A DNA stretch of 64,000 bases from Oopsacas minuta (lineage: Eukaryota; Porifera; Hexactinellida; Lyssacinosida; Leucopsacidae), in contig JAKMXF010000309.1 in assembly GCA_024704765.1 (NCBI GenBank), forward strand, positions 221,204 through 285,203, in the 5' to 3' direction. Below, one piece after another: positions 41,782 to 54,120 of the stretch (position 1 is the stretch's first letter; the number at the start of each line of letters is the position of its first letter). The notes beneath the pieces were generated by a model, which was not told where the DNA came from, did not search any database, and was given only the letters and a program-made list of their open reading frames with translations. The position numbers were made by a program, and so were the translations under genes.

Positions 41782-44372
41782 TCAATCTTCATCTGAACCG
41801 GCCATTCTCGTGTGTTTTGCCTTAGGTTCATCTTCATTTCTACTACGTTTCCCCAGAGCAACCTTTTCATCATCTTCTTCACCGGTTTTCTTCTGGAATG
41901 ATCTAAATCCTCCTCGGCCCCTTCGACCACCGCCACGATTCGACCGACCACCCCATTTTCCACGACCACCACCACGAGAAAGCCCGCCCATTTTCTGTCG
42001 CTTGCCCATGGAACTTATACACTGACATATACGTACCCAATCTTTTTGTTCATCTTCTCCATCTAATATTTTATATTTTATCATAGACTCTCCAAACTTT
42101 ATAGTATCTTCTTCAGATCCTATTGCGTCTACTGCCCCGTTTTCTGCATTGAACATGACGACACAATCCTCATCTCCTATCTTCATATCTACAAACCTGA
42201 CCTTATCTCTTCCGAAATGATCTTTAATATTTTCCCTACGTGTCGTGTTTGGTAAACCTTCAAGTTTGAGTAGAGCGCCTATAAATTGAAGGTAAAATAA
42301 ATTTGATAGTGAAACTATAGTTATGTGGGAGATATCCAAAATGGGAATTTCATGTGTCAGGGTTTCATACAGAGGGGATTCCCCACACAGCCGGATCCTC
42401 CCCCAAGAAATCCTAAAGATTAACACTGAATATTAGGTGTTATGACAACAGTAACAATATGAATGATAGTTATGAAATTATGATTCTTTCCCCTCAGCAA
42501 AAAATCCTGTACCTTGAGTGTTAGAACCATATTTTTGTAGAAAATTTTGTATCGTGGCCAACCTAAATCGACCCTTTTGTTCAGTTTGTTGATATTCGGC
42601 TACCCCTCGCCATTTTGATCAAGCTTGGCCAAAATGGCTATAGAACTTCAACTTGACGAAAAATGACTCAAAATATCTCTGTGGACAGTGTGGACAAGTT
42701 TGGTCATCCAAAATATATACTAAAAATCTAAAATTTAATAATGTATCTGTGAAGTTGGAATGTTTTATCACAGCTTGAAAAAGTAACGACAAAATAAATC
42801 GAGTGTCTTTGTGATGTATTGATGAAATTACCTTAAGCGTGTAACCTCGTTAAACGAATTCTCGGATAAGACGAACAAATATTCACATAAAATGAGGTCC
42901 CTATAATCATTATTCAATTGTAACTACTCTGTATAAAGGACACATTTGACAGTCCGTTGGTGTTCGAATTACGAAGTTCAATTGTACCTTTAAGAAATGG
43001 AATATCATGTTGAACTTTCTCTCTCAATTGCTCAGATTTTTCAATACGCTGTTTCTTTTTATATTCTTGATGTTCAATAGCCTTTTTCTCCAAATAATCT
43101 TTCTTCATTAATCGAATAAGTTCTGTGTCTTTATAGCTAATTGTGTCGTCTTTCACAAAGTCAGTTGCGACAGATTCTTCAGCAAATTCTATGAAAACTG
43201 AGCCTTTGAATGTCTTCTTGTCTTCAAAGGCAAAAATATAAAATTGTGAATTTGCATTGTGAATGTTATCAGTCCAGTCGTATCGCTTCTATCTTAAATT
43301 CCTATGGCCCATATTCGTATCTATGTAGGTCACTGTATTAAGTAGAGGCAATGCGAATGTGAGAACTTACTTTGAAATGTTCTCATTTAATCAAATTGAT
43401 CTTGCCAAAAGTTTCAAAAAAACTTTCCAGTTCATCAATAGTACTCTCTAAAGGAAATCCCTTAGCATATATCGATTTAGAATGATCGAAAAATGCAAAT
43501 TCAGACGTTTCAGGCAATGGGGTAATCCTCCGTATTTTCGTATTATCTTCAAATACTTCAAGTAAACCAGATGTACTTTGTCTCAAAGCTGTAGCTATGA
43601 AGGGAATGTCTGTACTTAACTTCTTGAGACGATTGAAGTTGAGTATATTCTCTAATGCTACCCAACCAGCTTCATTACCTAACAAAATTATATTAAAAAT
43701 TGTATATATCAATTTAAAACACAGATTTTCACGCTTATATGCACACCCGATCGTAATTGTCTTTGTATTATGAATTTTCAGTATTCACCCCCCCGTTTTA
43801 TTAATGAACCTTAATTCTAAAGTATATTTAAATTTCGAAATATTCAAACTGTGCCGACAGCCAAAATTGGAGGCACTATCTATCTTAAATAACAGTGTAA
43901 CCTCCACAATCGGGGCCTGTGGAAACGGAAATTCTGGAAACGTAGTGAACGTAAATAGAATGAGAGTACCATTAAATGGCCCTCAACAAACGGGAAGTTT
44001 GGCAGAAACAGGGTAGCTCGGTGTCACTGACATTCCGTTTGTGGAGGTTACACTGCTTTTGATCAGTATTGGACAATTTCAAATTGGAGGAAGTGAAAAA
44101 ATCCAAAAACATATGAGAACCTAAAGGATTACGGCGACTGTAAAATATTGAATTATCTATAATTTAAAATCACCTTCTTCATGAAGTATCCTCAATAAGT
44201 ACTTGTCTCTAGGAAGATTCTTATCTCCAAAATAGAATTCAATTTGTTTGATAATCTTAGCTTCTAAATCTGGATCTTTAGCTTGAGTATCTTCTGTACT
44301 AATTCCTGTAGAATCTGGTATTTCTATTTTGTCGGTTTGTTGTTCTGTTGTATCAGGTTGTGCCGTTGCCAT
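41782..44372 (-). CDS. SSB: Lupus La protein homologue (SSB)
   Basis: Four exons, 44372-44174, 43678-43371, 43221-42988 and 42278-41782. Exons 1 and 2 encode the La motif (IIKQIEFYFGDKNLPRDKYL, then GWVALENILNFNRLKKLSTD) and the first RRM (SIYAKGFPLESTIDELESFF). Exon 3 ends RRM1 (KKTFKGSVFIEFA) and continues with a charged linker. Exon 4 encodes a second RRM (LLKLEGLPNTTRRENIKDHF) and an RGG-rich tail (GGLSRGGGRGKWGGRSNRGG) with a basic stretch. La binds the 3' oligo-U of RNA polymerase III transcripts. Near 43389 one base seems to be missing: the frame reads INLIK then stop, while INLI..MRTFQ|NKKTFKGS is restored by one extra base and has a strong GTAAGT donor. Whether this is a real lesion or a sequence error cannot be told. 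Confidence 0.82.
43893..44055. repeat. MITE of the cctccacaaac family in La intron 1
   Basis: The left end cagtgtaacctccacaatcg and right end tttgtggaggttacactg form an almost perfect inverted repeat, the best-preserved copy of this family in the window. Confidence 0.8.
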
Positions 44373-44706
44373 AGTAACGCTAAATTCGTGAATTTACCAT
44401 ATATAATCATATAAATACAGTGGATGCCGGTTATAAGAACATGCCGGATATAAGCACCATCCTCTGGAAATGTTTCTCATATATTCCTGTATATTTATAT
44501 CGGTTATAAGAACATGTATTACTACTCCCAAGGGGGTTCTTAAAACCGGTATCAACTGTGATAGGAAAACAACATAGTTTCCCCGAGACCAACTTGCCCA
44601 ATACCTTGTTTTTCATCAACAGCCATTAGGACATCTCCCTTGTACTGAAATAACTGGAACACACAAACCGTTGTTCCATAAATTAAGGAGGAATACTTTA
44701 ACACTT
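44373..44706. repeat. Gap with ggttataagaacat-family element
   Basis: The element at 44418-44558 begins cagtggatgccggttataag and ends cttaaaaccggtatcaactg, an inverted repeat preceded by TA. It lies between the 5' end of La and the 3' end of PPWD1. Confidence 0.7.
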
Positions 44707-47700
44707 TTAAACGGAAACATTAATAATTTTAATATCATCAAAAGGCTTGAATGTTTTCGGATGAACTTTGACCTTTGAAATACTCACAACAACATCCATA
44801 CCCTTTCTAACACGACCAAACATAGTGTGCTTCATGTCTAACCATGGACAGGGAACTACAGTTATGAAAAACTGAGATGCATTTGTGTTTGGACCGGAAT
44901 TTGCCATGCTAAGCATGTAAGGTTGTTCATGTTTTAAAGTTGGATGGAATTCATCTCCAAACTCTTCTTCCCAGATTGATTCTCCACCTGTGCCATCACC
45001 TACAGGTAAATGTGGATATAAAGAGCATTTGAGTAGCAAGATAACAGCCAAGTTTCGTGCGAGAAAATATGAACATAGAAAGTACATTTTGTATGGTGAA
45101 CAGTGGGCATAATAGCAAATTCGTGTACACTAGCAAGGGAAATTCATGCAAAATATGATTTTGGTCCCAAAATTAGGTCATTTACATACCTAATGGATCT
45201 CCAGTCTGTATCATGAATTGATCAATAACACGATGAAATATAACATTATTGTAATAACCATTCTTTGAATGAACTGTAAAATTCTCAACTGATTTAGGGC
45301 ATTTGTCTGCAAATAGTTCAAGATGAATATCACCTGAAAAATTAAATCAAAGAATAAGTCAATATAATGGTATTCGTCTATAGTATACTTGTCAACCCTC
45401 AGCAAATTCCCGTACAGTCGTTGTGACTTATAAGAACACCGGTTATATATTATAAGAACCATCCTCTGGAAAACGATTCTCATAAACTCTTGTAGAATTC
45501 ATAGCTGCTATAAGAACAAATTTTCCTAGTCCCAAGGGTGTACTTATAAGCGATAACCACTGTATTAACAAGGAAATTCATACAAATTACGATGTGCTAT
45601 AGGCGAATTCCACTGTATCTCAAAGAAATGCGATTTATGCTAATTTCGAGATTCCTAAGAAACAGACCCATGCTTGTATGTAATATAGCAGATTTCGCTA
45701 TTCTCAATCCTTTCGCATCTAAATTCGTCTCTAACGCTAAGATCTGTTCTTCTCTTGATGGCCTCTCATTATACACATCTCTATCATGCTCATCTGCGGA
45801 AATTGACACTGGTTCTCTGTCAGTAAACAGAAAAAATCTGTTAGACTTCGCAGATGTAGCTATTAAAGTTGGATCAGGTGATTCAGGTTTGAGTGATGGG
45901 TTGTCAGAAAGTGTCATTTCAAGGGTCAAAGCTGTTTTATGTTTCGTAGGAATACCTATTAAATTGATTAATCATATGATAAATCATGTAGCTATACTCT
46001 AGATTTGAAAATGACAAAACTAGAATCTAACACTACTTTGATTCCGAATTTCGCTATTTCAAGTCATTTGTAAACAATAATTCATATAAAAAAATAGAGG
46101 CACGAAGTGCCGAGTTACATGCGAATACAGAGTGTTCGCAAGCCGAGCAGCGCGAGCAAGCGAAATTGCTCGTTAATTATTAATTATCAGAGGTGCAAAA
46201 CCCCAATCAAAATATATATGTGTGTGTACTAATTTAATGTAAATCGGGCTGTTAGATTTCGCACGGCCGCGAAGATGGCCAGAACGGAAGTAAGGACGTC
46301 GCACACCGTCCATGCTATTAGGACATTTCCCTATAGGCCAAGTGGCCCGAACAACCGTGGCTCTATTAAACGGAGTCTACTGTAGATATACATACCTTGA
46401 TATAAACAGATATCAATAAATCGCATTCCTTCATCTTTCCCGAACACTTTAATACAAGTACCTGACCCTACATGTACAACCTTAATACCCAGAATACATG
46501 TGTATATGAGGAGAGTATTTGTTTCATCAAAAATAGCTCTCCAATCGTGAATTTCGTTTGTCCGTTCTAATTCCTTCTCGACAGCAATTCTCCGCCTCAA
46601 TTCCATATCTTGTAAATAGTTCTCCTGTTTCGTTGGTTCAGTCTTCTCGTTTATATTAGCTTGATGCTGTTTGTAATAGTCAATTGATTCGTCAAGGATG
46701 AATTTAAGTTTTCCTAAAAATCAAAAGTTGCATTTAGCTGGTATTATACCTGCTAACCCTCCTGGGATTCACACACGATCAAGGAGAAAGTTATTTTTGC
46801 TATATTTCTGGATATTTACTGATGTGGAATAGGGGGGGGCAAGATTGAAATCCCAGAAAATTGTGAAAAGGGTTGGTAAGTATATTGTATGTGTATTTTG
46901 AAAGTTATGATCTTATGGCCATTTCCATTAGGCTATTGTTGTAGGAAACTTGATTCATTTCCACTGCCCGCATCAAGTTTACCTGCAGCATGAATATTGT
47001 TAAAATATGATCATTTTCTTAATGGAATTAAAATTACACAATATATTTACTAAATAACGAGTGAATAGTATGATTTTATCTTCACAGACCTCCTTTAACA
47101 TAGTTCGAAGTAGATTCATGAACTGTCGACTTTGTATTATGATAACGCCAGAAAATAATGAGATAATACTAACTAAGTACAGCGGCTATGCGTAGTATAA
47201 TTATTCTAACCTGTTAATGTATTGAAAACTCTAATCTTCTTATCAGAAGCAGTGAGGGAAAACATCAATCCATTCGGAGAAAAGCATATTTGATAAGGTT
47301 TAGTTTTAGCCTTGAAAAGTTCATACAAATCAGTGTCTGTTTTGTAAAGAAATTTCACCCTTTCTTTAGGGAAATAACACTGTGCATCTGTCCATTGCCA
47401 ATATTCAATCATACCAATTTGATCGCAAGAAATTACAAAATCAAAATTTGCAACAAAATCCATTATAACGACTGGATTCATGTGTTTATTCTCAATTATC
47501 TGAAACTCCTGTTTTTTATCACCTAGAGCTTCGATTATGTAAATATTAGGCGAATTCTTGTCAGAAACTGCGAGAAGGAATTTCGCAGAAGTACCATGGC
47601 CTTTGGTTAGCCAGCAGCAGGTATTTACTGCGAAATCTAGCAGGAACATATTAATCAAATCAAAACTGATTATTTCGAATATTTTAACAGCATTATCCGC

Positions 47701-48243
47701 TCCAATTGTGCATAAGAACATGCCATCACTTGTTATCTTCATATCAATAATATTACCTAGAAATAAACACAAATATCATTACTACATGCTTACAAAACTC
47801 TCGCAATTTGGCAATGAGTATTTCTAGTGCTCTTAATTACGAAATATTGTACCTTGGTGTGCTAGAAAATCTTTGACAAACTCTATAGAACTAGCTTGTT
47901 TTTTCCAGAATTTAACATGACCATCTTTACTACCAGTTATAAGAAAATCAGTTTTACAAGCAAACTTAACATTACACACAGACTCTTTATGCATGTAAGA
48001 TCTTTCATATATTTTACTGTCAGGAAGCGCGGATAAATTGTTTAGAATATTAGGTGTTACTTTTCGTTTGTCTGATTTAATATTTGGTTGGGGATCTTGT
48101 TGTTGAAGTGTAATTGGTATTGATGGACCTATTTCATTGGATTCGGTGCCTATTTTCGTGCGCTTTCTCTCACCTTCTTCGGGAGATTCAATTTGTTCAT
48201 CTTGGATTTCTTCTATCGGTCTTTTGGCAATCGAATCAGACAT
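44707..48243 (-). CDS. PPWD1: Peptidylprolyl isomerase domain and WD repeat-containing protein 1
   Basis: Six exons, 48243-47853, 47756-47211, 46713-46396, 45955-45668, 45333-45190 and 44999-44707, join in phase to about 659 residues (human 646). Exons 1-4 carry WD repeats ([45 protein letters not shown]) and the linker [11 protein letters not shown] with [10 protein letters not shown]. Exons 4-6 carry the cyclophilin domain: [47 protein letters not shown] and [12 protein letters not shown]. The active-site block [14 protein letters not shown] is intact, so isomerase activity is likely. PPWD1 is a spliceosome-associated cyclophilin. One donor (atgg|gtctgt at 45667) is weaker than the rest. 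Confidence 0.92.
45414..45562. repeat. ggttataagaacat-family element in a PPWD1 intron
   Basis: It begins cagtcgttgtgacttataag and ends cttataagcgataaccactg, an inverted repeat of about 20 bp, with the family's internal accatcctctggaaaacg block. Confidence 0.7.
46100..46172. other. Run of short perfect stem-loops in a PPWD1 intron
   Basis: In 73 bases there are at least three separate hairpins: gcac-gaa-gtgc (46100-46110), gcgaa...ttcgc (46121-46139) and cgagcaa-gcgaaa-ttgctcg (46153-46172). The run is much richer in GC than the flanks. Function unknown. Confidence 0.6.
46188..46338. repeat. Dispersed repeat shared with 24465-24575
   Basis: It contains aaatcgggctgttagatttc, gcacggccgcgaagatggcc, gacgtcgcacaccgtccatg and aggacatttccctatagg, each matching the CPT1-intron copy with few changes. 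A piece of the inner nested MITE family (ctattaaacggagtctac) follows directly. Confidence 0.6.
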
Positions 48244-48766
48244 AATTAACTGAATACAAAAGAATTTAGAAACGCTACAGTAGACTATCCCTGAATTATT
48301 ACGAGATTTTACAAAATCGAGGGATTACTTTAAGAATGAAAAAGAAGATTTGCAAATTTCGGTTCATTTTTCCCCAAAACTGCCAGTAACTGCTAATTAT
48401 AGATGTAAAACTTGGAAATTTCACGAAAATCTCGATATTTAGCAGATACAATTCCGAAAAATGAGAAGGCACACAAATTCTTTTTCTAAAGCGCAAGCAA
48501 CAAGGTTCAAGACCCATCGAACGTGGTTCTGTCATTTAGAACCAGGCCTTGAGTTGTCGGAGTGGGAATTTAGACTTCGCTATCGCCGCCGACAGTACCC
48601 ACAGCCAAATTCAAAACAAAAGGATAAAGCATGCGAATAATTTGTTAAGAAGCACAAATTCGCATTCCTAATTTCGTATTAAAGAAAATCTACTGCACAC
48701 TAGACGAATAATATATACACATTACTCTCAAACTCAAAAACAAGGCCACTAAACCAAGTTTAAGTA
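48244..48766. other. Gap between PPWD1 and GPAT
   Basis: No gene is supported. Around 48300-48440 is AT-rich decayed sequence resembling the tctggatattttc repeat type; 48500-48600 is somewhat richer in GC without a recognisable element. Confidence 0.35.
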
Positions 48767-50617
48767 TCAGTTCCTCTGTTCCTCTGAATCTTGCCCTCCA
48801 AAACTGAAATACACTAAGCTACTGGTGCTCTGTTGTGAAGATTTTCTTTTCATCGAAGGAGACCCTTCATCTTCCATAGAATCCATCATTTTTTTCTTGA
48901 TTGCATCCGGCCAGTTTTTCGGTTGTTGACGCTTCACTTGACCGTCCCATTCAATATCCACTAGCCCACCCTTCTCGCATATATTGTTCTTGACACGATT
49001 CGCGAAATCTATCGACTTTTCGCCCGGTAAGCGACGCGATAATGGAAGATATTTTACAGTGCAGACAATTGCCCAACTTGTCATTAGCATTAAAACGTAG
49101 AGTAAAAATCCCTGACGAGATGAATTCCAAAATGGATCTGAAAACGCGAGATTATATTTTATACATGCTGGATAAATCGGAGCTCCAACTTCGAATGAAC
49201 CTTTCTTAAACATGAAAACTGCTGTATTATTTATACAAGTTCCTTCTGGGAAGATTAGTATCGGATTTGAATTAGGTTTCTCAGAATGTTCGCGTAGACG
49301 TTGTGTTACTTTTAAACGATCACTCAACTCAAACCTGGAAAATTGAAAGTTTAGAAATACTCGGAAATTGATATATTTCCAACTGTTAGCGTAGCTCCAA
49401 TGGGGAGTTGCCTTAATAGCATGCATGGACTGTGTGCGAAGTCCTTATGCGCTGTCGTAAGAAATTTAGAGGCCCAATTGACATGATTGCTACATGAGTA
49501 AGTTTCGGGGGGTAGATTTGCAAATGGAATATGAATATGAACCCATAACTTTTTGGTCATTAATCATATTTTCACACCTTTCTATGTATTATTCAAAAGT
49601 ATGTTAGAAATTTTTCGTATATGCATGAAAATTACGAAAAATGATAGTTTTCTTATAAAAATTTACAAATTCGTTTGGATTTTTATGACATTGGAAAGAA
49701 CAGTAAAACCTCCACAAACGCCAAACGAGGGCGTCAGGAACGTCGAAAAATACAACCGCGTTTGTGGAAGTTTCACTGTATTTACAAATATTCGCTTACC
49801 TGTTAAACCAGACATGCGAGATAGGTTGCCCAATACTAACTGCCCATTGTAGCAGCCCGAAGAATCCTCCTTGTGATTGTCCAACCATAGAATAAACGTT
49901 ATCAAAACTCAAAACCATTACATCTAATGGTGTAGTATGGTTCGCTACACAAATTGACCCATTTTTCGGACGATTACCAATCGCTTCAAAAGTCAAATGT
50001 CCTGTGAACGCACGTATGAACAAACGTCCTGTTATCAATGTTGCGGTATTTTTCAGGTATAAATACATATCCTGTGGGATTTTATCATAAGCCAGGGCCA
50101 ACAATCCATACGAAGCAATCAACCACAGAAAGCCTGTGATTCCAATCATAAGGCGAACAGGGAATAGTAAAAAATAACGAAAACACATTCCTATAGACCA
50201 TAACACCTTCAAACCGATTCCACTCTGTTCGTGTTTAACTTGATTTCTACTCATTAAATTCCAATACTGAAATGGTTGAGTAGTGAAACGTTCTGTGACG
50301 TCATCGGTAACTATAGACTGTATACCGTTTTTAATCAAATTTAAAACATCTTGCAATTCAGAATCGGCTTGGATTGTGTTGTAGGACCGTACGCGAGGTA
50401 TTTTAACTTCTTGGACAATCAGCTGATCTTTGTTTATATGGAATAGCATACGAAGGCCTTTTATGTACAGACTTATTGACCATGATGATAGATAGGGAGT
50501 TATTTGTATGACGTAAAGATATATTACAATTCGAAACCATAATGATAGTATTCCATTGAAATTTGGTAGGACACTTGAAAAGAATTCCATTATTGATACT
50601 AGTCCTGTTGTCCACAT
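48767..50617 (-). CDS. GPAT4: Glycerol-3-phosphate acyltransferase 3/4
   Basis: Two exons, 50617-49800 and 49334-48767, join as AAC-AG|G-TTT to give about 461 residues (human GPAT4 456, GPAT3 434). The acyltransferase motifs are NHTTPLDVMVLS (HX4D, His near residue 226), GQSQGGFFGLLQ, and after the intron LIFPEGTCINNTAVFMFKKG and GAPIYPACIKYN. Hydrophobic segments at about 20-40 and 140-180 anchor it in the endoplasmic reticulum. It makes lysophosphatidic acid from glycerol-3-phosphate, the first step of triacylglycerol and phospholipid synthesis. The residue pattern does not separate GPAT3 from GPAT4. The intron holds a small cctccacaaac-type MITE at 49701-49778. Confidence 0.9.
49701..49778. 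repeat. Small MITE of the cctccacaaac family in the GPAT intron
   Basis: The 78-bp element begins cagtaaaacctccacaaacg and ends gtttgtggaagtttcactg. Confidence 0.7.
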
Positions 50618-51597
50618 TTTGAGTCGTTACATAGTATTCTAATTGAAACTGTAAAGATAAAAGTTGGGGAATTGAAGACGAACACATATTTGCACTAAAT
50701 CTGATCTTTACAATGGCAATTCAATTGGTATTACTCGGGGTAATACGATTACGCTTTGACTACCCGTTGGGGTTTGTATTCGTATTAACGAAGTTCCACT
50801 GTAATATTATTACCTTTCATATACTGTGTGAGAATACAGTCACGGTCGCTAAATGTGAACACATACAGATGCATTTGATAATTCGTTATTATAGTTAACT
50901 CCCATTGTATCGAACTTCAAGGGACCCCAATAATTACTTCCAAATGACCGATTAAAAATATGGTTTGGGACCATATTTGTATACTTTAAGTCTTCGATAA
51001 AAAATCGGGTATTTCAATACATCCGTGTTTGATATAACTGGAGTTGACTGTAGATAGGAAAACTCGTATTATTAACGAATATTTATACAAAAGTTTATCA
51101 AAATTGATAGAAAAATGTTGAAATTTAATATCTTGAGAAATTGTGATGATTGAAAGAAATATGAAACGCTAAAGGAAGTCTGTTCAGAATGATTGGTGAA
51201 TTTATACAAGAGGTCAAATTTTGATATTGTATAGAATTTCGGAAACATTGTGATAGCACAAAGACATAAATTCAAGCGTAGTCATCTATAATGTTACGCC
51301 TTTAATTTTGGAGCAAATTCTGTTGTCTAGATTTAATCAAATGTTTCAAACAACACGAATTTAATTCAGCATGTAATTGCCCAAAGGAGGTATTTGTAAA
51401 AGCATTTTACTGTGCCGACAATACTACAGTCAACTCCAGTTAAAGTGAAGCTCAAGGGACCATGAGTATTACTTCGATATAACCGATGAAACTTGTCAAT
51501 TTGAAGGTTTGGAACCGTATCTTAGTACAATTTCATATCAGCTGATTTATGATATAAACTAGAAAACATTCAATTAACAGTTACCATTTCTAAAACT
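50618..51597. repeat. Gap with Tigger/pogo-like elements and left edge of the duplication
   Basis: A Tigger/pogo-like copy spans about 50893-51050 (agttaactcccattgtatcg to gatataactggagttgactg). From about 51415 (gccgacaatactacagtcaa) begins the left end of a tandem unit, itself starting with a decayed Tigger-like piece; the same sequence recurs at 53388. No gene is seen. Confidence 0.6.
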
Positions 51598-53338
51598 CTA
51601 TAAGTGAGATAAATCAATAGGTGTTTGCATTACACCTTCATTAATTCCACTCAATAGATTCTTAACAGCTAAAATGGCCAAATTATTCCTACTTTCAAAC
51701 TCTGCACTTGCAATATGAGGCGTAATTACACAGTTATCCAACTGGTAAAGAGGATGGAAGGGAGGTAAGGGCTCTGGTGTTGTAACGTCAATACCAGCTG
51801 CTAGGATTTTCTTATTTACAAGAGCTTCGTATAAATCATCTTGGTTTACAACGGGACCGCGACTAACGTTGATAAAGATAGCAGTTGATTTCATTTGTGA
51901 GAAAACATTTTTATCAAATAAGTTTCTGGTTTCTGACGTCAGCGGACAAAGTGCGAGAATAAAATCCGAGTTTCTGAGAAGTGTTGGTAAATCTGTTTTT
52001 TCCAAAATACCCAGCGCCTAAACAAGAACAAATTCATCAAGGAATTAGTCTAGATATTCCTTCCAGTTCGTATACTAGTATAGCTAGTGGTAGTATACAC
52101 TGATCATTATAAACAACAGTTTCTTCATAATTCAATGTAGGTCCCACCTTCCCCTGTACACAATAGAAACCTTTTGGAGGCTCTGTTAGATCGGCCATAT
52201 TCGTGTATGTCTCGTATTTATGACCAGTCAATACTTTACATAGTAAAAGTGTTCTGACGTCGTATGAACCTACAGTGTACTCGTGAGATTTTGAGGAATT
52301 GGTGGCAAGGTATATCCCATGACCGAATCGTGTCCATTTATGAACAACCGATGAATTTGTTATAAAGACGGTTTGGGACCATATTCGTACAATTACAGAC
52401 TTCGATATGAGGGTTCGGCCCCGTGCGGGCCTTTCGATATTTATCCATGCTGGGGGAAGAAATAATTATAAATTCCAACATGTTCTTATAACTAGCATTT
52501 AATATACAGGAATATATGAGAACGTTTCCAGAGAAAAAATTACCTTTTCAAACTCAGGTTTCGGAGTATTTGCGATATACAGAATTCTTCCAACTCCAAA
52601 TCCTATCAACCTCCTTGCAACAGCTTGACCTATTTGACCCAATCCGACTATTCCAACTGTACTCCGATTAAGAGAGGGTCCACACATCCATAGGGGGTGC
52701 CATGGTGGCCAATCCCCCTTTTGCGCACGAGCAACACCCTCAACTATCCGTCTACTAACACTTAACAGTAGACCAATAGTGAAGTCAGCACATGCATCAG
52801 TTAGTACACCTGGTGCATTAGCTACCTGTATTGAATATTTCTTACAAGTTGTAAGGTCAATATGATCCGTTCCTACTGACATAGTTGATATCATCTAATA
52901 GATAGAGAGGGAAATATTGAATTTGTGTGTAGAGAAATATGTGAATAATTCCGCAAATCAGTTTATGTAAGAATAGGGATGTACCGGATTTTCACATTTA
53001 GTGTGAAACGAAATGTTCGAGAAATTGAATACAGTGTACGACACACCATTGTGGAGGTTACACTGTATCCTCCACAATGGCCGTCCAAAACTTACTTTTA
53101 GATTAGGCCCTGCATTTTCAATAACTTTCTTATCCACTTGATCAGGAATCAAGCATAACAATACATCAATTCCTACTACACTCTCTAACAACTCCTTATA
53201 TGGAATATGTTCTTCTGAATCTCTCACAATCAGATTGAAATTAGAATTTTGAGATTTCAATAGTTTCCATGCTGGTTCTGGTAATCTTCTCGTGAGAAAT
53301 GCTGTATATTTCTTTGTCGGTGTAGCTTGACCATCCAT
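51598..53338 (-). CDS. GRHPR: Glyoxylate/hydroxypyruvate reductase, intact copy
   Basis: Three exons, 53338-53096, 52894-52544 and 52017-51598, join in phase to 337 residues (human GRHPR 328). The protein is a D-2-hydroxyacid dehydrogenase: the NAD(P) site is [20 protein letters not shown], the catalytic Arg is in INVSRGPVVNQDDLYEAL, the Glu in DVTTPEPLPPFHPL and the His in CVITPHIAS. The WxPWxPLWMCG segment is GRHPR-specific. It reduces glyoxylate and hydroxypyruvate. It is the left unit of a tandem duplication. Its second intron (52018-52543) holds the remains of a PARP-like gene, which is complete in the other unit. Confidence 0.92.
52037..52345 (-). pseudogene. Truncated PARP-like gene fragment in a GRHPR intron
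   Basis: The fragment is almost identical to the 3' half of the gene at 54121-54744, from HKWTRFGHGIYLATNSSKSH to the C-terminus ELEGISRLIP. At about 52345 homology to the gene stops and continues directly in Tigger-like sequence (accgatgaatttgttataaa) that in the other unit lies upstream of the gene's start. An internal deletion therefore removed the N-terminal half, including the histidine of the active site. Confidence 0.85.
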
Positions 53339-53543
53339 AGATTACTAGACTCACTAAAAATAGCTTATTTTCCTATGTGAAAATTGCCGACAATACTACA
53401 GTCAACTCCAGTTAAAGTGAAGCTCAAGGGACCATGAGTATTACTTCGATATAACCGATGAAACTTGTCAATTTGAAGGTTTGGAACCGTATTAGCATAA
53501 TTTCATATCAGCTGATTTATGATATAAACTAGAAAACATTCAA
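53339..53543. repeat. Duplication junction
   Basis: The first unit ends about 53375 (aaatagcttattttcct) and the second begins about 53388 with gccgacaatactacagtcaa, identical to 51413-51432. A decayed Tigger-like piece follows in both. Confidence 0.75.
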
Positions 53544-54120
53544 TTAACAGTTACCATTTCTAAAACTGTATAAGTGAGATAAATCAATAGGTGTTTGCAT
53601 TGCACCTTCATTAATTCCACTCAATAGATTCTTAACAGCTAAAATGGCCAAATTATTCCTACTTTCAAACTCTGCACATGCAATATGAGGCGTAATTACA
53701 CAGTTATCCAACTGGTAAAGAGGATGAAAGGGAGGTGAGGGCTCTGGTGTTGTGACGTCAATACCAGCTGCTAGGATTTTCTTATTTACAAGAGCTTCGT
53801 ATAAATCATCTTGGTTTACAACGGGACCGCGACTAACGTTGATAAAGATAGCAGTTGATTTCATTTGTGAGAAAACATTTTTATCAAATAAGTTTCTGGT
53901 TTCTGACGTCAGCGGACAAAGTGCGAGAATAAAATCCGAATTTCTGAGGAGTGTTGGTAAATCTGTTTTTTCCAAAATACCCAGCGCCTAAACAAGAAAT
54001 ACCTATAACACCTTTAATGCGTTTAATAATATTCATCAATAAGGAAAGCGTAAATATTTAAAATAGAATATCTTATATCAATATTATCAATACACAGCAT
54101 AAAATTCAAGAACAAATTCA

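Noticed and set aside
15423-48243. Functional cluster of spliceosome genes (YJU2, SMU1, PPWD1)
   Set aside because: They are separated by unrelated genes on a compact chromosome; three of about twenty genes could be chance.
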